Source of the DNA: an uncultured Desulfovibrionaceae bacterium
Lineage (GTDB): Bacteria > Desulfobacterota > Desulfovibrionia > Desulfovibrionales > Desulfovibrionaceae
NCBI GenBank assembly: GCA_949299515.1
Contig: CASGAP010000014.1
Span: 56,840 to 120,839 of the forward strand
DNA: 64,000 bases
Direction: 5' to 3'
The position numbers and the translations under genes are program-made. Under the pieces are notes generated by a model that was not told the DNA's origin, searched no databases, and was given only the letters and a program-made list of their open reading frames with translations. Below are positions 27,839 through 35,630 of this stretch, in pieces. Position 1 is the first letter of the stretch. Each line of letters starts with the position of its first letter.

Positions 27839-28744
27839 TCAGTCTTTCTGCAGGGCGGCCTTTATCCTGCATACGCCGCAGATGTCTTCGGAAGAAGTTG
27901 GATAGCCGCAGTTTTGGCAGGGGTGCAGGTCTTTGCCTTTTTTTTGTTCTTCGGACATGAATGCCGGTTTGCCGCGCTCAAGAAAGCCCTGGTAAAAGTC
28001 GATTTTTCTGCCGGGCATGGCCAGTTCCAAATCAATCCAGACGCTTTTGAGTACGGAAAACGTTGCGCCTGTGCTGTAAGGACAGGGCGCATAGTGGTTT
28101 TCGATGTCCATTAAAAACGCGTAATGTGCGGTTTCGTATTCGGTTAAGCGCCACAGCGGTTTGATTTTTTTGCGGAAGCCTTCGTCGTCGGGCAGAACCG
28201 GGCCTTGATCGCTGAGGTAGGCTCTGTCCCAGCGCAGGGTATTGCTGGTCAGACGGGCTATTTCGTCGTCAAGGTTATGGCCTGTTGCCAGTGCGTCAAA
28301 ACCCAGTTCCCTGGCTGTTTGGTTGAAGTAATAGCGTTTAATTTTGCCGCAGGCGGAACAGATGGGGCGGTTGAGCCGTGCTTTGACGTCGGGAATGGCC
28401 AGACCTTCCTTGGCCATTTCTTTGACAATAAGCGGAATATTGTGTTTGCTGCAGAAGCGCTCGCACACTGCGCGGGCTTTTTCGGAGGAAATGCCGATGC
28501 CGAGGTCGATATGCAGGCCGGTAACATCATAGCCCAGCCGTGAAAGCACAAGGGCAAGAGCCAGCGAATCTTTGCCGCCTGAAAGTGCGGCAAGCACTTT
28601 TTCGCCTTTTTCGATAAGTTTGTGCTGGTCTATGCCTTTTTGCACTTGTTTTTCAAAAAATTTAATGAAACAGTCCTGGCAGAATGCGGAATTGTGGGAA
28701 GGCAGATCTATAATCGCGGTAGCCTTGCAGCGTGTACATTTCAT
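27839..28744 (-). CDS. TtuA/Ncs6-type tRNA 2-thiolation enzyme
   Basis: Adenylates a tRNA uridine and replaces its 2-oxygen with sulfur. The 301 residues show an N-terminal zinc site (Cys3, Cys6, Cys22, Cys25), the PP-loop SGGKDS at 55-60, three cysteines for a catalytic 4Fe-4S cluster (Cys129, Cys132, Cys221) and a C-terminal zinc site (Cys276, Cys279, Cys289, Cys292). This layout and spacing match Thermus TtuA, which thiolates U54 of the T loop, better than TtcA or TilS. Which tRNA base is modified here is not known. CGGAG precedes the ATG; the gene stands alone. Confidence 0.9.
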   Translation of the reverse strand: MKCTRCKATAIIDLPSHNSAFCQDCFIKFFEKQVQKGIDQHKLIEKGEKVLAALSGGKDSLALALVLSRLGYDVTGLHIDLGIGISSEKARAVCERFCSKHNIPLIVKEMAKEGLAIPDVKARLNRPICSACGKIKRYYFNQTARELGFDALATGHNLDDEIARLTSNTLRWDRAYLSDQGPVLPDDEGFRKKIKPLWRLTEYETAHYAFLMDIENHYAPCPYSTGATFSVLKSVWIDLELAMPGRKIDFYQGFLERGKPAFMSEEQKKGKDLHPCQNCGYPTSSEDICGVCRIKAALQKD

Positions 28745-28837
28745 GGAACACTCCGAAAAAAGAATACTTTTTTTTTGCCACAGCTTGCGGGCGCGGTCAA
28801 CGTTTTATTTTTTCGGGAAAAATTTCTGTTTTTTTTC

Positions 28838-29202
28838 GGGGGAAATAATTGCGTTGCTGTCCATTTGCGTATGGTTCGCAGGCTCACTGACGCAAACGGC
28901 CTGCCGCCCTTTGGGGGGCTCCCCCGGTTCCCCTCGCTGCGCGTTGTTTACGGAGCCTTGTCGAATTTTTCGGCTTCGGCTCCGCAAACAACGCGGATAC
29001 GGGTGACAGAAAAATCTTTTTTTTGTTTAAAATAAATTTTAAAGCAGAATGTTTTTATTGATAATTTGATTCGGAAATATGTTTTGCGGCGGGAAATTTT
29101 TGGTTTATCGGTTCACGGAAATTGCAGAACGGCAGCCGAAAAACTTCGGCTGCCGTTCTGCAATTTCCGTGTGACGAGGGGGCGGGGGAAATCATTTCCC
29201 CC
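28838..29202. repeat. intergenic hairpin repeat, composite copy 1
   Basis: Composite element of about 365 bases filling the 28745-29217 spacer. Its ends are inverted copies of GGGGGAAATNA. The left arm (28838-28995) ends in a hairpin at 28940-28957/28978-28995 with one mismatch in 18 pairs. The right arm has a perfect 27-base-pair hairpin (29114-29140/29145-29171, loop AAAC), then GACGAGGGGG and a short palindrome GGGGGAAATCATTTCCCCC (29184-29202). About 120 A/T-rich bases lie between the arms. Related elements occur at 33.0, 46.0 and 63.9 kb. No gene is seen in the spacer. Confidence 0.85.
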
Positions 29203-29217
29203 GGAAAAATAACTTGT

Positions 29218-31281
29218 TTATTCCTCGGATTTCTGCTGTTGATATTCAGCCACAACCTTGTCCACAACAGGCTGCGGCGCTTCGTCGTAATGGTCGAATT
29301 CCATAATGAAGAAGCCTTGGCCTGCGGTCATGCTCTTGAGGTCGGTGGCATACTGCATCATTTCGCTCATGGGCACGTTGGCTTTGATTTCGGTCATGCC
29401 CTGGTCGGAGTCGGAGCCCAAAACTTTGCCGCGGCGGGAAGCAAGGTCGCCGATGATGTCGCCCATGTTTTCGTCGGGAACGGAAATGGTTACGTAGGCA
29501 ATGGGTTCAAGCAGCACGACTTTCAGCTCTTCCATGGCTTTTTTGAAGGCAATGGAGCCTGCCAGCTTGAAGGCCATTTCCGAAGAGTCCACGTTGTGGT
29601 AGGAGCCGTCGTAGAGTTTTACCTTGAAGTCGATTACGGGATAGCCTGCAAGGAAGCCGCGTTTTGCGCTTTCCTGTATGCCTTTGTCCACGGCGGGAAT
29701 ATATTGTTTGGGAATGGCGCCGCCCACGATGGCGTCTTCAAAGGTATAGCCGCTGCCGCGCGGAACGCCTTCCATTTCGATAAAGCAGTCGCCGAACTGG
29801 CCTTTGCCGCCGGATTGTTTTTTATGGCGTCCCTGAACCTGTACTTTGCCTTTGACGGTTTCGCGGTAGGGGATTTTCGGTGCGCTGAGCACTATGTCCA
29901 CTTTGCCGCGGCGTTTTGCCTTTTCCACCGCAAGTTCGATGTGCAGCTGGCCCATGCCGGAAAGCAGGGTATCACCCGTTTCTTCGTCACGGCTGAGCTT
30001 GAGACTTAAATCTTCTTCGGTAAGTTTTTGAATGGCGGCAAAAACTTTGTCTTCTTCGCCTTTTACCGCGGCGGTTACGCCGTAGCTGATAAGACGGGGC
30101 AGAAGTTCGGGTTTTTCGATTTCAAAGGGTGCTTTTTCGTCGCAGAGCGTGTCGCCAGTTTTGGTGTTTTTGAGTTTTGCCACGGCAATGACGGAGCCTG
30201 CCTGCAGCGTTTCTTTGCACTGGTTTTGGATTTTGCCGTTGAGGGTAATGAGGGAACTCATGCGTTCCGTTTCTTCGGTGCGCATATTTTTAAGCACGGT
30301 ATCGGTGGAAATGCTGCCGGACATGATGCGCATGATGTTGATGCGGCCCGCAAAGGGGTCGTTGAGGGTTTTGCAGACAAAGGCGGATACCGCTTCGTCG
30401 TCGGCTTTGCGCGTGGAGCCGTCAATGCCCACATAGGGTTCGCGGTCAAGCGGGGAAGGCATATATTCGTTAATGGAGTTCAAAAGGCGTATGCCGGATT
30501 TGTTGGAATGGGTATCGCCGGCGATAACGGGCACGATGTCGCGGTTAATAACCGCCTTGCGCAGGGCGGCAAGCATTTCTTCCATGGAAAGAGAGCCTTC
30601 GGCCAGATATTTTTCCATAAGCTCTTCGCTGGTGCCCGCGATGTTTTCAACGGAAACGTCACGCAGAAGCTGGGCTTCTTCTTTTACATGGTCGGGAATT
30701 TCGCGTTCTTCCACTTTGCCGTCGCCCATGAAGTACAGGGCTTTTGCAGGGAAAATATCCACAACGCCCACAAATTTTTTGTCTTCGATAATGGGCATGA
30801 AGAATACGACGGGTTTCATGCCGAGGGTTGCGGAAAGACTGTTGAACGCCATGTCGAAGTTGGCGAGTTCCTTGTCCATTTTATTGATAAAAACAATGGT
30901 GGGGAGTTTTTCTTTCTGCATATATGCCCACATTTTTTTTGTCTGCGGGCGGACGCCGTCAATGGCGTCGATAACGAGAACAGCGCTGTCCACGGCTTTG
31001 AGCAGGTATTCCATATCTGCGTTGAAGTTGTTGTCACCAGGAATATCTATAAGACAATGCGAATGTTTGTTCCACGTAAAGTTTGCAAAACCTGCCTGAA
31101 TGGAACCGCGGCGTTTGATTTCTTCGGGTTCGTAGTCAAGAGTGCTAGTGCCGTCTTCGATGGAGCCGAGACGGTTGATAATGCCTGCCTGAAACAGGAG
31201 CATTTCCACGATGGATGTTTTGCCGCATCCGCTTGTTCCGATAAGTGCATAGGTGCGTTGATTCTGCAAAGAGTTTGACAT
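29218..31281 (-). CDS. elongation factor G paralogue (EF-G-like GTPase)
   Basis: Full-length five-domain translation-factor GTPase (687 residues), but divergent in the G domain. The P-loop reads GTSGCGKT (15-22) where EF-G has AHIDAGKT, and the G3 motif is DIPGD (79-83) where EF-G has DTPGH, so the His that drives GTP hydrolysis is Asp. NKMD (G4) is kept. The second half is clearly EF-G-like (MGQLHIELAVEKAKRRG, SGGKGQFGDCFIEME, SRRGKVLGSD). It belongs to the EF-G2-like group whose role is unsettled, and is not the main fusA. It is divergent from trmFO. Confidence 0.9.
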   Translation of the reverse strand: MSNSLQNQRTYALIGTSGCGKTSIVEMLLFQAGIINRLGSIEDGTSTLDYEPEEIKRRGSIQAGFANFTWNKHSHCLIDIPGDNNFNADMEYLLKAVDSAVLVIDAIDGVRPQTKKMWAYMQKEKLPTIVFINKMDKELANFDMAFNSLSATLGMKPVVFFMPIIEDKKFVGVVDIFPAKALYFMGDGKVEEREIPDHVKEEAQLLRDVSVENIAGTSEELMEKYLAEGSLSMEEMLAALRKAVINRDIVPVIAGDTHSNKSGIRLLNSINEYMPSPLDREPYVGIDGSTRKADDEAVSAFVCKTLNDPFAGRINIMRIMSGSISTDTVLKNMRTEETERMSSLITLNGKIQNQCKETLQAGSVIAVAKLKNTKTGDTLCDEKAPFEIEKPELLPRLISYGVTAAVKGEEDKVFAAIQKLTEEDLSLKLSRDEETGDTLLSGMGQLHIELAVEKAKRRGKVDIVLSAPKIPYRETVKGKVQVQGRHKKQSGGKGQFGDCFIEMEGVPRGSGYTFEDAIVGGAIPKQYIPAVDKGIQESAKRGFLAGYPVIDFKVKLYDGSYHNVDSSEMAFKLAGSIAFKKAMEELKVVLLEPIAYVTISVPDENMGDIIGDLASRRGKVLGSDSDQGMTEIKANVPMSEMMQYATDLKSMTAGQGFFIMEFDHYDEAPQPVVDKVVAEYQQQKSEE

Positions 31282-31369
31282 ACTGCTCTCCTGCGCTGAA
31301 GTTAATGAAAATAATCAATACATAGAGTATGAAGCCTGCCTTAATCAAAAAAATATACTTTTTTAGTCT

Positions 31370-31398
31370 AGTATACTTTCTACTGTGTTTGCAACCAA
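31370..31398 (-). promoter_or_regulatory. possible promoter of the EF-G-like gene
   Basis: Minus-strand -10 TATACT (31375-31370) with a weak -35 TTGGTT (31398-31393) at a 17-base spacing, giving a leader of about 80 bases. Confidence 0.4.
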
Positions 31399-31428
31399 AT
31401 TGTCAAGCACTGTTTAAAAATTCTTGAC

Positions 31429-31457
31429 TTGAATTTAATCCGCTTCGCCCGTATACT
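31429..31457 (+). promoter_or_regulatory. sigma-70-like promoter of trmFO
   Basis: TTGAAT (31429-31434), 17-base spacer, TATACT (31452-31457), about 38 bases before the ATG at 31495. Divergent to the EF-G paralogue promoter. Confidence 0.6.
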
Positions 31458-31494
31458 CTTATTCTCTTGAATATATTTGGCAAAAAGGACAATT

Positions 31495-33018
31495 ATGAAT
31501 AAAACCGTACTTGTGGTCGGCGGAGGCCTTGCGGGCTGCGAATGTGCCCTGTATTTGGCAAAACACGGAATTTCCGTGGTGCTTTTTGAACAGAAGCCGG
31601 AGCAGTTTTCTCCCGCCCATGTCAGCGAAAACTTAGGGGAACTGGTGTGTTCCAATTCTTTCCGTTCCATGCGCGACGAAGGGCCGCAGAGTTCCGGCAT
31701 AGGGCTTTTGCAGGCGGAAATGAAACAGCTCGGAAGCGCGGTTATTGCAGCCGCCCATGCGTGCAGCGTGCCGGCGGGAAAAGCGCTTGCCGTGGACAGG
31801 GAACTGTTTTCAAAAACCCTGACGCAAAATGTGCTGGAAAACCCATATATCCGTTTGGTGCGCAAAAGCGTGCGGGATTTGGAAGAGGTGCAAGCTCTGA
31901 AAGAGCAGTACGGCGCGGAGTATACGGTGATTGCTTCCGGGCCGCTGACGTCCGAAAGTCTGGCTGCATCGCTTTCTTCCGCCGTGGGCAGCGAATATTG
32001 TTATTTTTATGACGCCATAGCGCCCATTGTTTCCGCGGAATCCTTGGATACGGGCAATATTTTCCGCGGTTCACGCTATGACAACGTTGCGCCGCCGCCT
32101 TACAGCGACGAAGTGGCAAACAGTGCGGAGCTTTCTGCAGTGTGGCGTGAAAAAATGCAGGCGGAAATGCAGGCATACCGTGCAAAGCAGCTTGCGGAAA
32201 AAATGTCTGCTGAAAAATCGTCTTCCGAAAAGCAGGAAGGAATTGGCGAAGACGCCGAAGACGGCGATTATCTGAACTGTCCCATGCACAGGCACGAATA
32301 CGAGGCTTTTTACCGGGCTTTGCTTGCGGCGGAAAAAGTGCCGTCCCACAATTTCGAGAAAGAAGTGCATTTTGAGGGCTGTATGCCCATTGAAGCCCTT
32401 GCCGAACGCGGGGAACGCACGCTGACGTTCGGCCCTCTGAAACCCGTGGGCTTTACCGATCCGCGCACGGGCAGGCGGCCGTATGCCCTTCTGCAGTTAC
32501 GGGCGGAAAATGCCAGCGCCGACGCTTTTAATTTGGTGGGCTGTCAGACCAAAATGACCTATAAAGCGCAGGACAGCGTGTTTCGGCTTGTGCCGGGGCT
32601 CAAAAACGCGGAATTTATCCGCTACGGTTCCGTGCACAGGAATACTTATGTCAATGCGCCGCAGTGTCTTGATGAAAACTTGGCCGTCAAAGGCCATGAA
32701 CATATTATTCTTGCAGGGCAGATAACCGGTGTGGAAGGCTATGCGGAGTCCGCCGCCTGCGGACTGTGGGCGGGGATCAGACTTGCCGCGCGGCTTTTGG
32801 ACAAGCCGCTGTGCGATTTGCCGCCGACCACCGCGCTGGGGGCCCTGATGAACCATTTGAAAAACAGTCAGATGAAACAGTTTCAGCCGTCCAACATTCA
32901 TTTCGGCCTTATGCCCGATTTGGAAGAAAAAACCAAGAAAGCCAACCGAAAAACCCTTATGGCCGAACGGGCAAAACGGGATTTTGCCGCATGGCTCGAT
33001 ACGTTTTGGGATAAATAA
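31495..33018 (+). CDS. trmFO: folate/FAD-dependent tRNA (uracil-54) methyltransferase TrmFO
   Basis: Makes ribothymidine at position 54 of tRNA using methylene-tetrahydrofolate and FAD. The FAD-binding N-terminus (VVGGGLAGCECALYLAKHG) and conserved SNSFRSM, TYVNAP and GQITGVEGYAESAA segments are clear. At 507 residues it is some 60 longer than usual; the surplus is a charged Glu/Lys/Ser-rich stretch around residues 222-260 (AEKMSAEKSSSEKQEG), likely a flexible loop. Start at ATG 31495 after AAAAGGAC. T54 chemistry here and the TtuA-like thiolase at 27.8 kb may act on the same tRNA base. Confidence 0.94.
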   Translation: MNKTVLVVGGGLAGCECALYLAKHGISVVLFEQKPEQFSPAHVSENLGELVCSNSFRSMRDEGPQSSGIGLLQAEMKQLGSAVIAAAHACSVPAGKALAVDRELFSKTLTQNVLENPYIRLVRKSVRDLEEVQALKEQYGAEYTVIASGPLTSESLAASLSSAVGSEYCYFYDAIAPIVSAESLDTGNIFRGSRYDNVAPPPYSDEVANSAELSAVWREKMQAEMQAYRAKQLAEKMSAEKSSSEKQEGIGEDAEDGDYLNCPMHRHEYEAFYRALLAAEKVPSHNFEKEVHFEGCMPIEALAERGERTLTFGPLKPVGFTDPRTGRRPYALLQLRAENASADAFNLVGCQTKMTYKAQDSVFRLVPGLKNAEFIRYGSVHRNTYVNAPQCLDENLAVKGHEHIILAGQITGVEGYAESAACGLWAGIRLAARLLDKPLCDLPPTTALGALMNHLKNSQMKQFQPSNIHFGLMPDLEEKTKKANRKTLMAERAKRDFAAWLDTFWDK

Positions 33019-33038
33019 TATTTTTTTGTTTTTTTTGC

Positions 33039-33417
33039 GGGGGAAATGACTGCGTTGCTGTCCATTTGCGTAAAGTTCGCAAGCTTACTGACGCAAACGG
33101 CTTGCCGCCCTCTGGGTGGCTTCCCTGCGCCCCCTCATTGCGCGGATTTACGGAACTTCGCCGAATTTTTCGGTTTCTGTTCCGTAAATGCCGCGAACGG
33201 GACCGGCGGAAAAAACCGTTTTCCCTCAAATTAAAAATATTATTTTCTATTGTGTTAATTGATTTTGTTAAACGTTATTTTGAAAAAATATTTTAAACGT
33301 ATTTTTATCTGTCGGAAAATGAATTTCGGGAATTTCCTGTTTTCCCGTTCCGTACGGTGTTTGGCAAAACAGCGTACGGAACGGGTGACGAGGGGGTCGG
33401 GGGAAATCATTTCCCCC
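33039..33417. repeat. intergenic hairpin repeat, composite copy 2
   Basis: Composite element of about 379 bases filling the gap between the convergent trmFO and cysK genes. It has the same order as copy 1: left end GGGGGAAATGACTGCGTTGC, left hairpin 33141-33156/33179-33195 (one bulge), an A/T-rich middle, right hairpin 33344-33356/33373-33385 with an inner five-pair extension, then GACGAGGGGG and GGGGGAAATCATTTCCCCC at 33399-33417. Stem sequences differ from copy 1 while pairing is kept. No gene is seen in the 33019-33432 spacer. Confidence 0.85.
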
Positions 33418-33432
33418 GAGAAAAAGAAAAAA

Positions 33433-34353
33433 TTATTCGGCAAAAAGGTCAGTGGACATATAGCGTTCGCCCGTGTCGCAGGCAATGGTTACAATGTTTT
33501 TTCCCTGAAATTCCGGACGGCCTGCCAGCTGCAGCGCTCCTGCGATGTTTGCGCCTGTGGAAATGCCGCCGTTCAGGGCGTCAAGCTTCAGGGCTTTGCG
33601 TGCCGTTTCTTTGGCTTCCTGCGTGCTGACCGTGAGTATTTCGGAAATCAGTTTTCTGTCGATAATTTCCGGCACAAAGCCCGCACCTATGCCCTGTATG
33701 CCGTGGGCGCCTGCGGGGTTTCCGGAAAGCACGGCGGATTCTTGCGGTTCGATGATGCCGAGGAAAATATCGGGATATTGTTCTTTCAGATATTTGCCTG
33801 TGCCCATGAACGTAGCGCCGGACCCTGCTGCGGCGACGAACGCGTCGATGTGCAGGTTTTCTGCCTGTGCCTGTTTGAAGATTTCCGGACCTGTGGTGGA
33901 GTAGTGCGCTTTGGGACCCATGGGGTTGCTGAACTGGTTGGGACGGTAGGCGTTTTTGCAGATTTTAAAAAGTTCTTCGGCTTTTTCCTGGGCTCCTGTC
34001 ATGCCTTTGGCGGCAGGAGTCAGGTGTATTTCCGCACCGAGGGCTTTCATGAGTTTGCGGCGTTCTATGCTGGCGGATTCCGGCATACATACCGCCAGTT
34101 TTATGCCGAGGCTGGCGCAGACTATGGCAAGGCCGATGCCGAGGTTGCCGCTGGTGGCTTCGATGACCGTGCCGTCTTCCGTCAGTTCGCCGCTGGCAAG
34201 GGCGGCTTTGATATAGGCAAGGGAAGCGCGGTCTTTTATGGAGCCGCCGGGATTGAACATTTCCGCTTTTACGTAAATATTGGCTCCCGCAAGTTTTGAC
34301 AGATGTGTAAGATGTATGAGCGGCGTATTGCCGATATTGGCTAAAATATCCAT
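33433..34353 (-). CDS. cysK: cysteine synthase (O-acetylserine sulfhydrylase)
   Basis: PLP enzyme joining sulfide and O-acetylserine into cysteine. Its 306 residues show NPGGSIKDR with the PLP lysine at 40 and the GSGAT phosphate loop. The substrate loop reads TSGNLG where most OASS have TSGNTG, and the later segment is FSNPMGPKAHYSTTGPEI where typical enzymes have NPANPxxHxxTTGPEI. These changes could mean a relaxed substrate or a lineage-typical variant. I start at ATG 34353 behind GAGGAACC; upstream in-frame codons give a basic extension foreign to the family. Confidence 0.9.
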   Translation of the reverse strand: MDILANIGNTPLIHLTHLSKLAGANIYVKAEMFNPGGSIKDRASLAYIKAALASGELTEDGTVIEATSGNLGIGLAIVCASLGIKLAVCMPESASIERRKLMKALGAEIHLTPAAKGMTGAQEKAEELFKICKNAYRPNQFSNPMGPKAHYSTTGPEIFKQAQAENLHIDAFVAAAGSGATFMGTGKYLKEQYPDIFLGIIEPQESAVLSGNPAGAHGIQGIGAGFVPEIIDRKLISEILTVSTQEAKETARKALKLDALNGGISTGANIAGALQLAGRPEFQGKNIVTIACDTGERYMSTDLFAE

Positions 34354-34430
34354 AGGTTCCTCGTGCAGCGCAGGGCTGCGGTTGATGGTTGCTGTCCGAA
34401 AAAATCTATATTTCGGCGTGTTATTTGTCT

Positions 34431-34685
34431 TTATAGATTGTCTTCTTTGGTGAACATACGCCAGTTTGTGCCGTTTTCTGTTTCTTCGGGCACGACGTCG
34501 AGAATGGCGCGGTTTTTCCAGAAATAGCTTAGGCTGTTGTCCGGCCCGATATGGCATTTCATGTTTTGGGAAATCTGGTCGGGGGTAAGGTCTTTTATAT
34601 TGACTCCGAGTTCTTCGAGCTGTTCGCGCAGCAGTTCTTCGATGCGTGCGGCTACCTGGGCGTTGGGCTTGAATTGTTCGTGCAT
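34431..34685 (-). CDS. uncharacterised 84-residue protein
   Basis: Small soluble protein of unknown family. The first half is helical and acidic (VAARIEELLREQLEELG), the middle has a single Cys in NMKCHIGPDNSLSYFW, and the end is polar. There is no signal peptide. The ATG follows an AGGAAAAGC ribosome site. It lies about 80 bases upstream of cysK on the same strand and may share its transcript. Confidence 0.7.
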   Translation of the reverse strand: MHEQFKPNAQVAARIEELLREQLEELGVNIKDLTPDQISQNMKCHIGPDNSLSYFWKNRAILDVVPEETENGTNWRMFTKEDNL

Positions 34686-34800
34686 GGCTTTTCCTGTATT
34701 TTGCTGTACGTTTTTTTTTCTATTATAAGGCTTCTTCTTTGCTTGTCAAAGTGTAAAACCCGCCGTATACTCAGAAAAAATTTTTTATGTGAGGTATGCT

Positions 34801-35109
34801 ATGCTGCATCATATCGTTTGGTGGACAATAAAAGACGGTGTTAACGGTAAATCTGCCCAGGAAGCTGCGGAATATTTGGTAAAAATCGGTATGGAAAAAA
34901 TGGCCGGAAAAATCGAGCCGCTTCTTTCTCTGGAAATGACCGCGCAGTTTGCCGCAACCACAACCCAGGAAGTGCAGCTTCTTCTGCACAGTACCCATAA
35001 GGACGAAAAAGCTCTGGCCGAATATGCAGGCCACCCGATTCATGTGGAATTCGGCGGCGAACTGAAACAATATGCGGCTTCCCGCCAGGCCATAGATTAT
35101 TTGGTTTAA
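34801..35109 (+). CDS. Dabb-domain (stress-responsive A/B barrel) protein
   Basis: A 102-residue single-domain protein of the Dabb family: dimeric alpha/beta barrels, of which a few bind ligands or haem-like molecules and most are uncharacterised. Family features are the N-terminal LHHIVWWTIKD, the central LLLHSTHKDEKALAEYAGHPIHVEF and the closing YLV. ATG 34801 is chosen because GAGG lies six bases upstream; a GTG at 34789 is in frame but has no ribosome site. It is followed by a strong terminator. Confidence 0.85.
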   Translation: MLHHIVWWTIKDGVNGKSAQEAAEYLVKIGMEKMAGKIEPLLSLEMTAQFAATTTQEVQLLLHSTHKDEKALAEYAGHPIHVEFGGELKQYAASRQAIDYLV

Positions 35110-35150
35110 AGCTGTCCGGGCTTGCTGCGCAAGCCGTGCGGCTTGAGGTT

Positions 35151-35180
35151 TCCCCCGTGTTTTTGCGGGGGATTTTTTTT
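35151..35180 (+). terminator. terminator of the Dabb gene
   Basis: Stem TCCCCCG/CGGGGGA, eight-base loop, then eight T. A weaker hairpin (GGCTTGC/GCAAGCC) lies just upstream. Confidence 0.85.
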
Positions 35181-35282
35181 GCCGCTGTTTTGTAATTTTT
35201 GACTGTCCGCAATTTTTGCCGCAGACGCGGCGGCAGGCTGCGGAAAAGGTTTTCTGAAAAGCGGCGCTGCGGAAATTTGAAT

Positions 35283-35310
35283 AAAAAAAAGGTCAGTCCG
35301 AAAACTGACC
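35283..35310 (-). terminator. terminator of the tRNA-Asp pair
   Basis: Stem GGTCAGT/ACTGACC followed on the minus strand by eight T, about 30 bases beyond the downstream tRNA. Confidence 0.75.
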
Positions 35311-35342
35311 CGAAATCATACTGGGGGAGTATGAAAAAAAAA

Positions 35343-35421
<79 letters not shown>

Positions 35422-35472
35422 AATTTGCTGCGTATGCAATATATAAAAACACCGCTGGTGTTGTTTGTAAAG

Positions 35473-35551
<79 letters not shown>

Positions 35552-35582
35552 AAAAGTGACGTTCACCGTCACCGGAAGACTT

Positions 35583-35611
35583 TATTTATATGGAAGTAAA
35601 AACTTTGTCAA
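35583..35611 (-). promoter_or_regulatory. promoter of the tandem tRNA-Asp genes
   Basis: Minus-strand TTGACA (35611-35606) and TAAATA (35588-35583), 17-base spacer. The start would fall about 25 bases before the first tRNA. Confidence 0.7.
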
Positions 35612-35630
35612 TAAAAAAATCATGTTTTTT

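Noticed and set aside
29184..29202. GGGGGAAATCATTTCCCCC as an ordinary Rho-independent terminator
   Set aside because: For transcripts leaving the element the hairpin is followed by A-rich, not T-rich, sequence; it recurs as part of the repeat family instead.
28838..33417. Repeats at 28.8 and 33.0 kb as a composite transposon or CRISPR
   Set aside because: No transposase lies between them (only the EF-G paralogue and trmFO), and the elements lack the short direct repeats and spacers of a CRISPR array.
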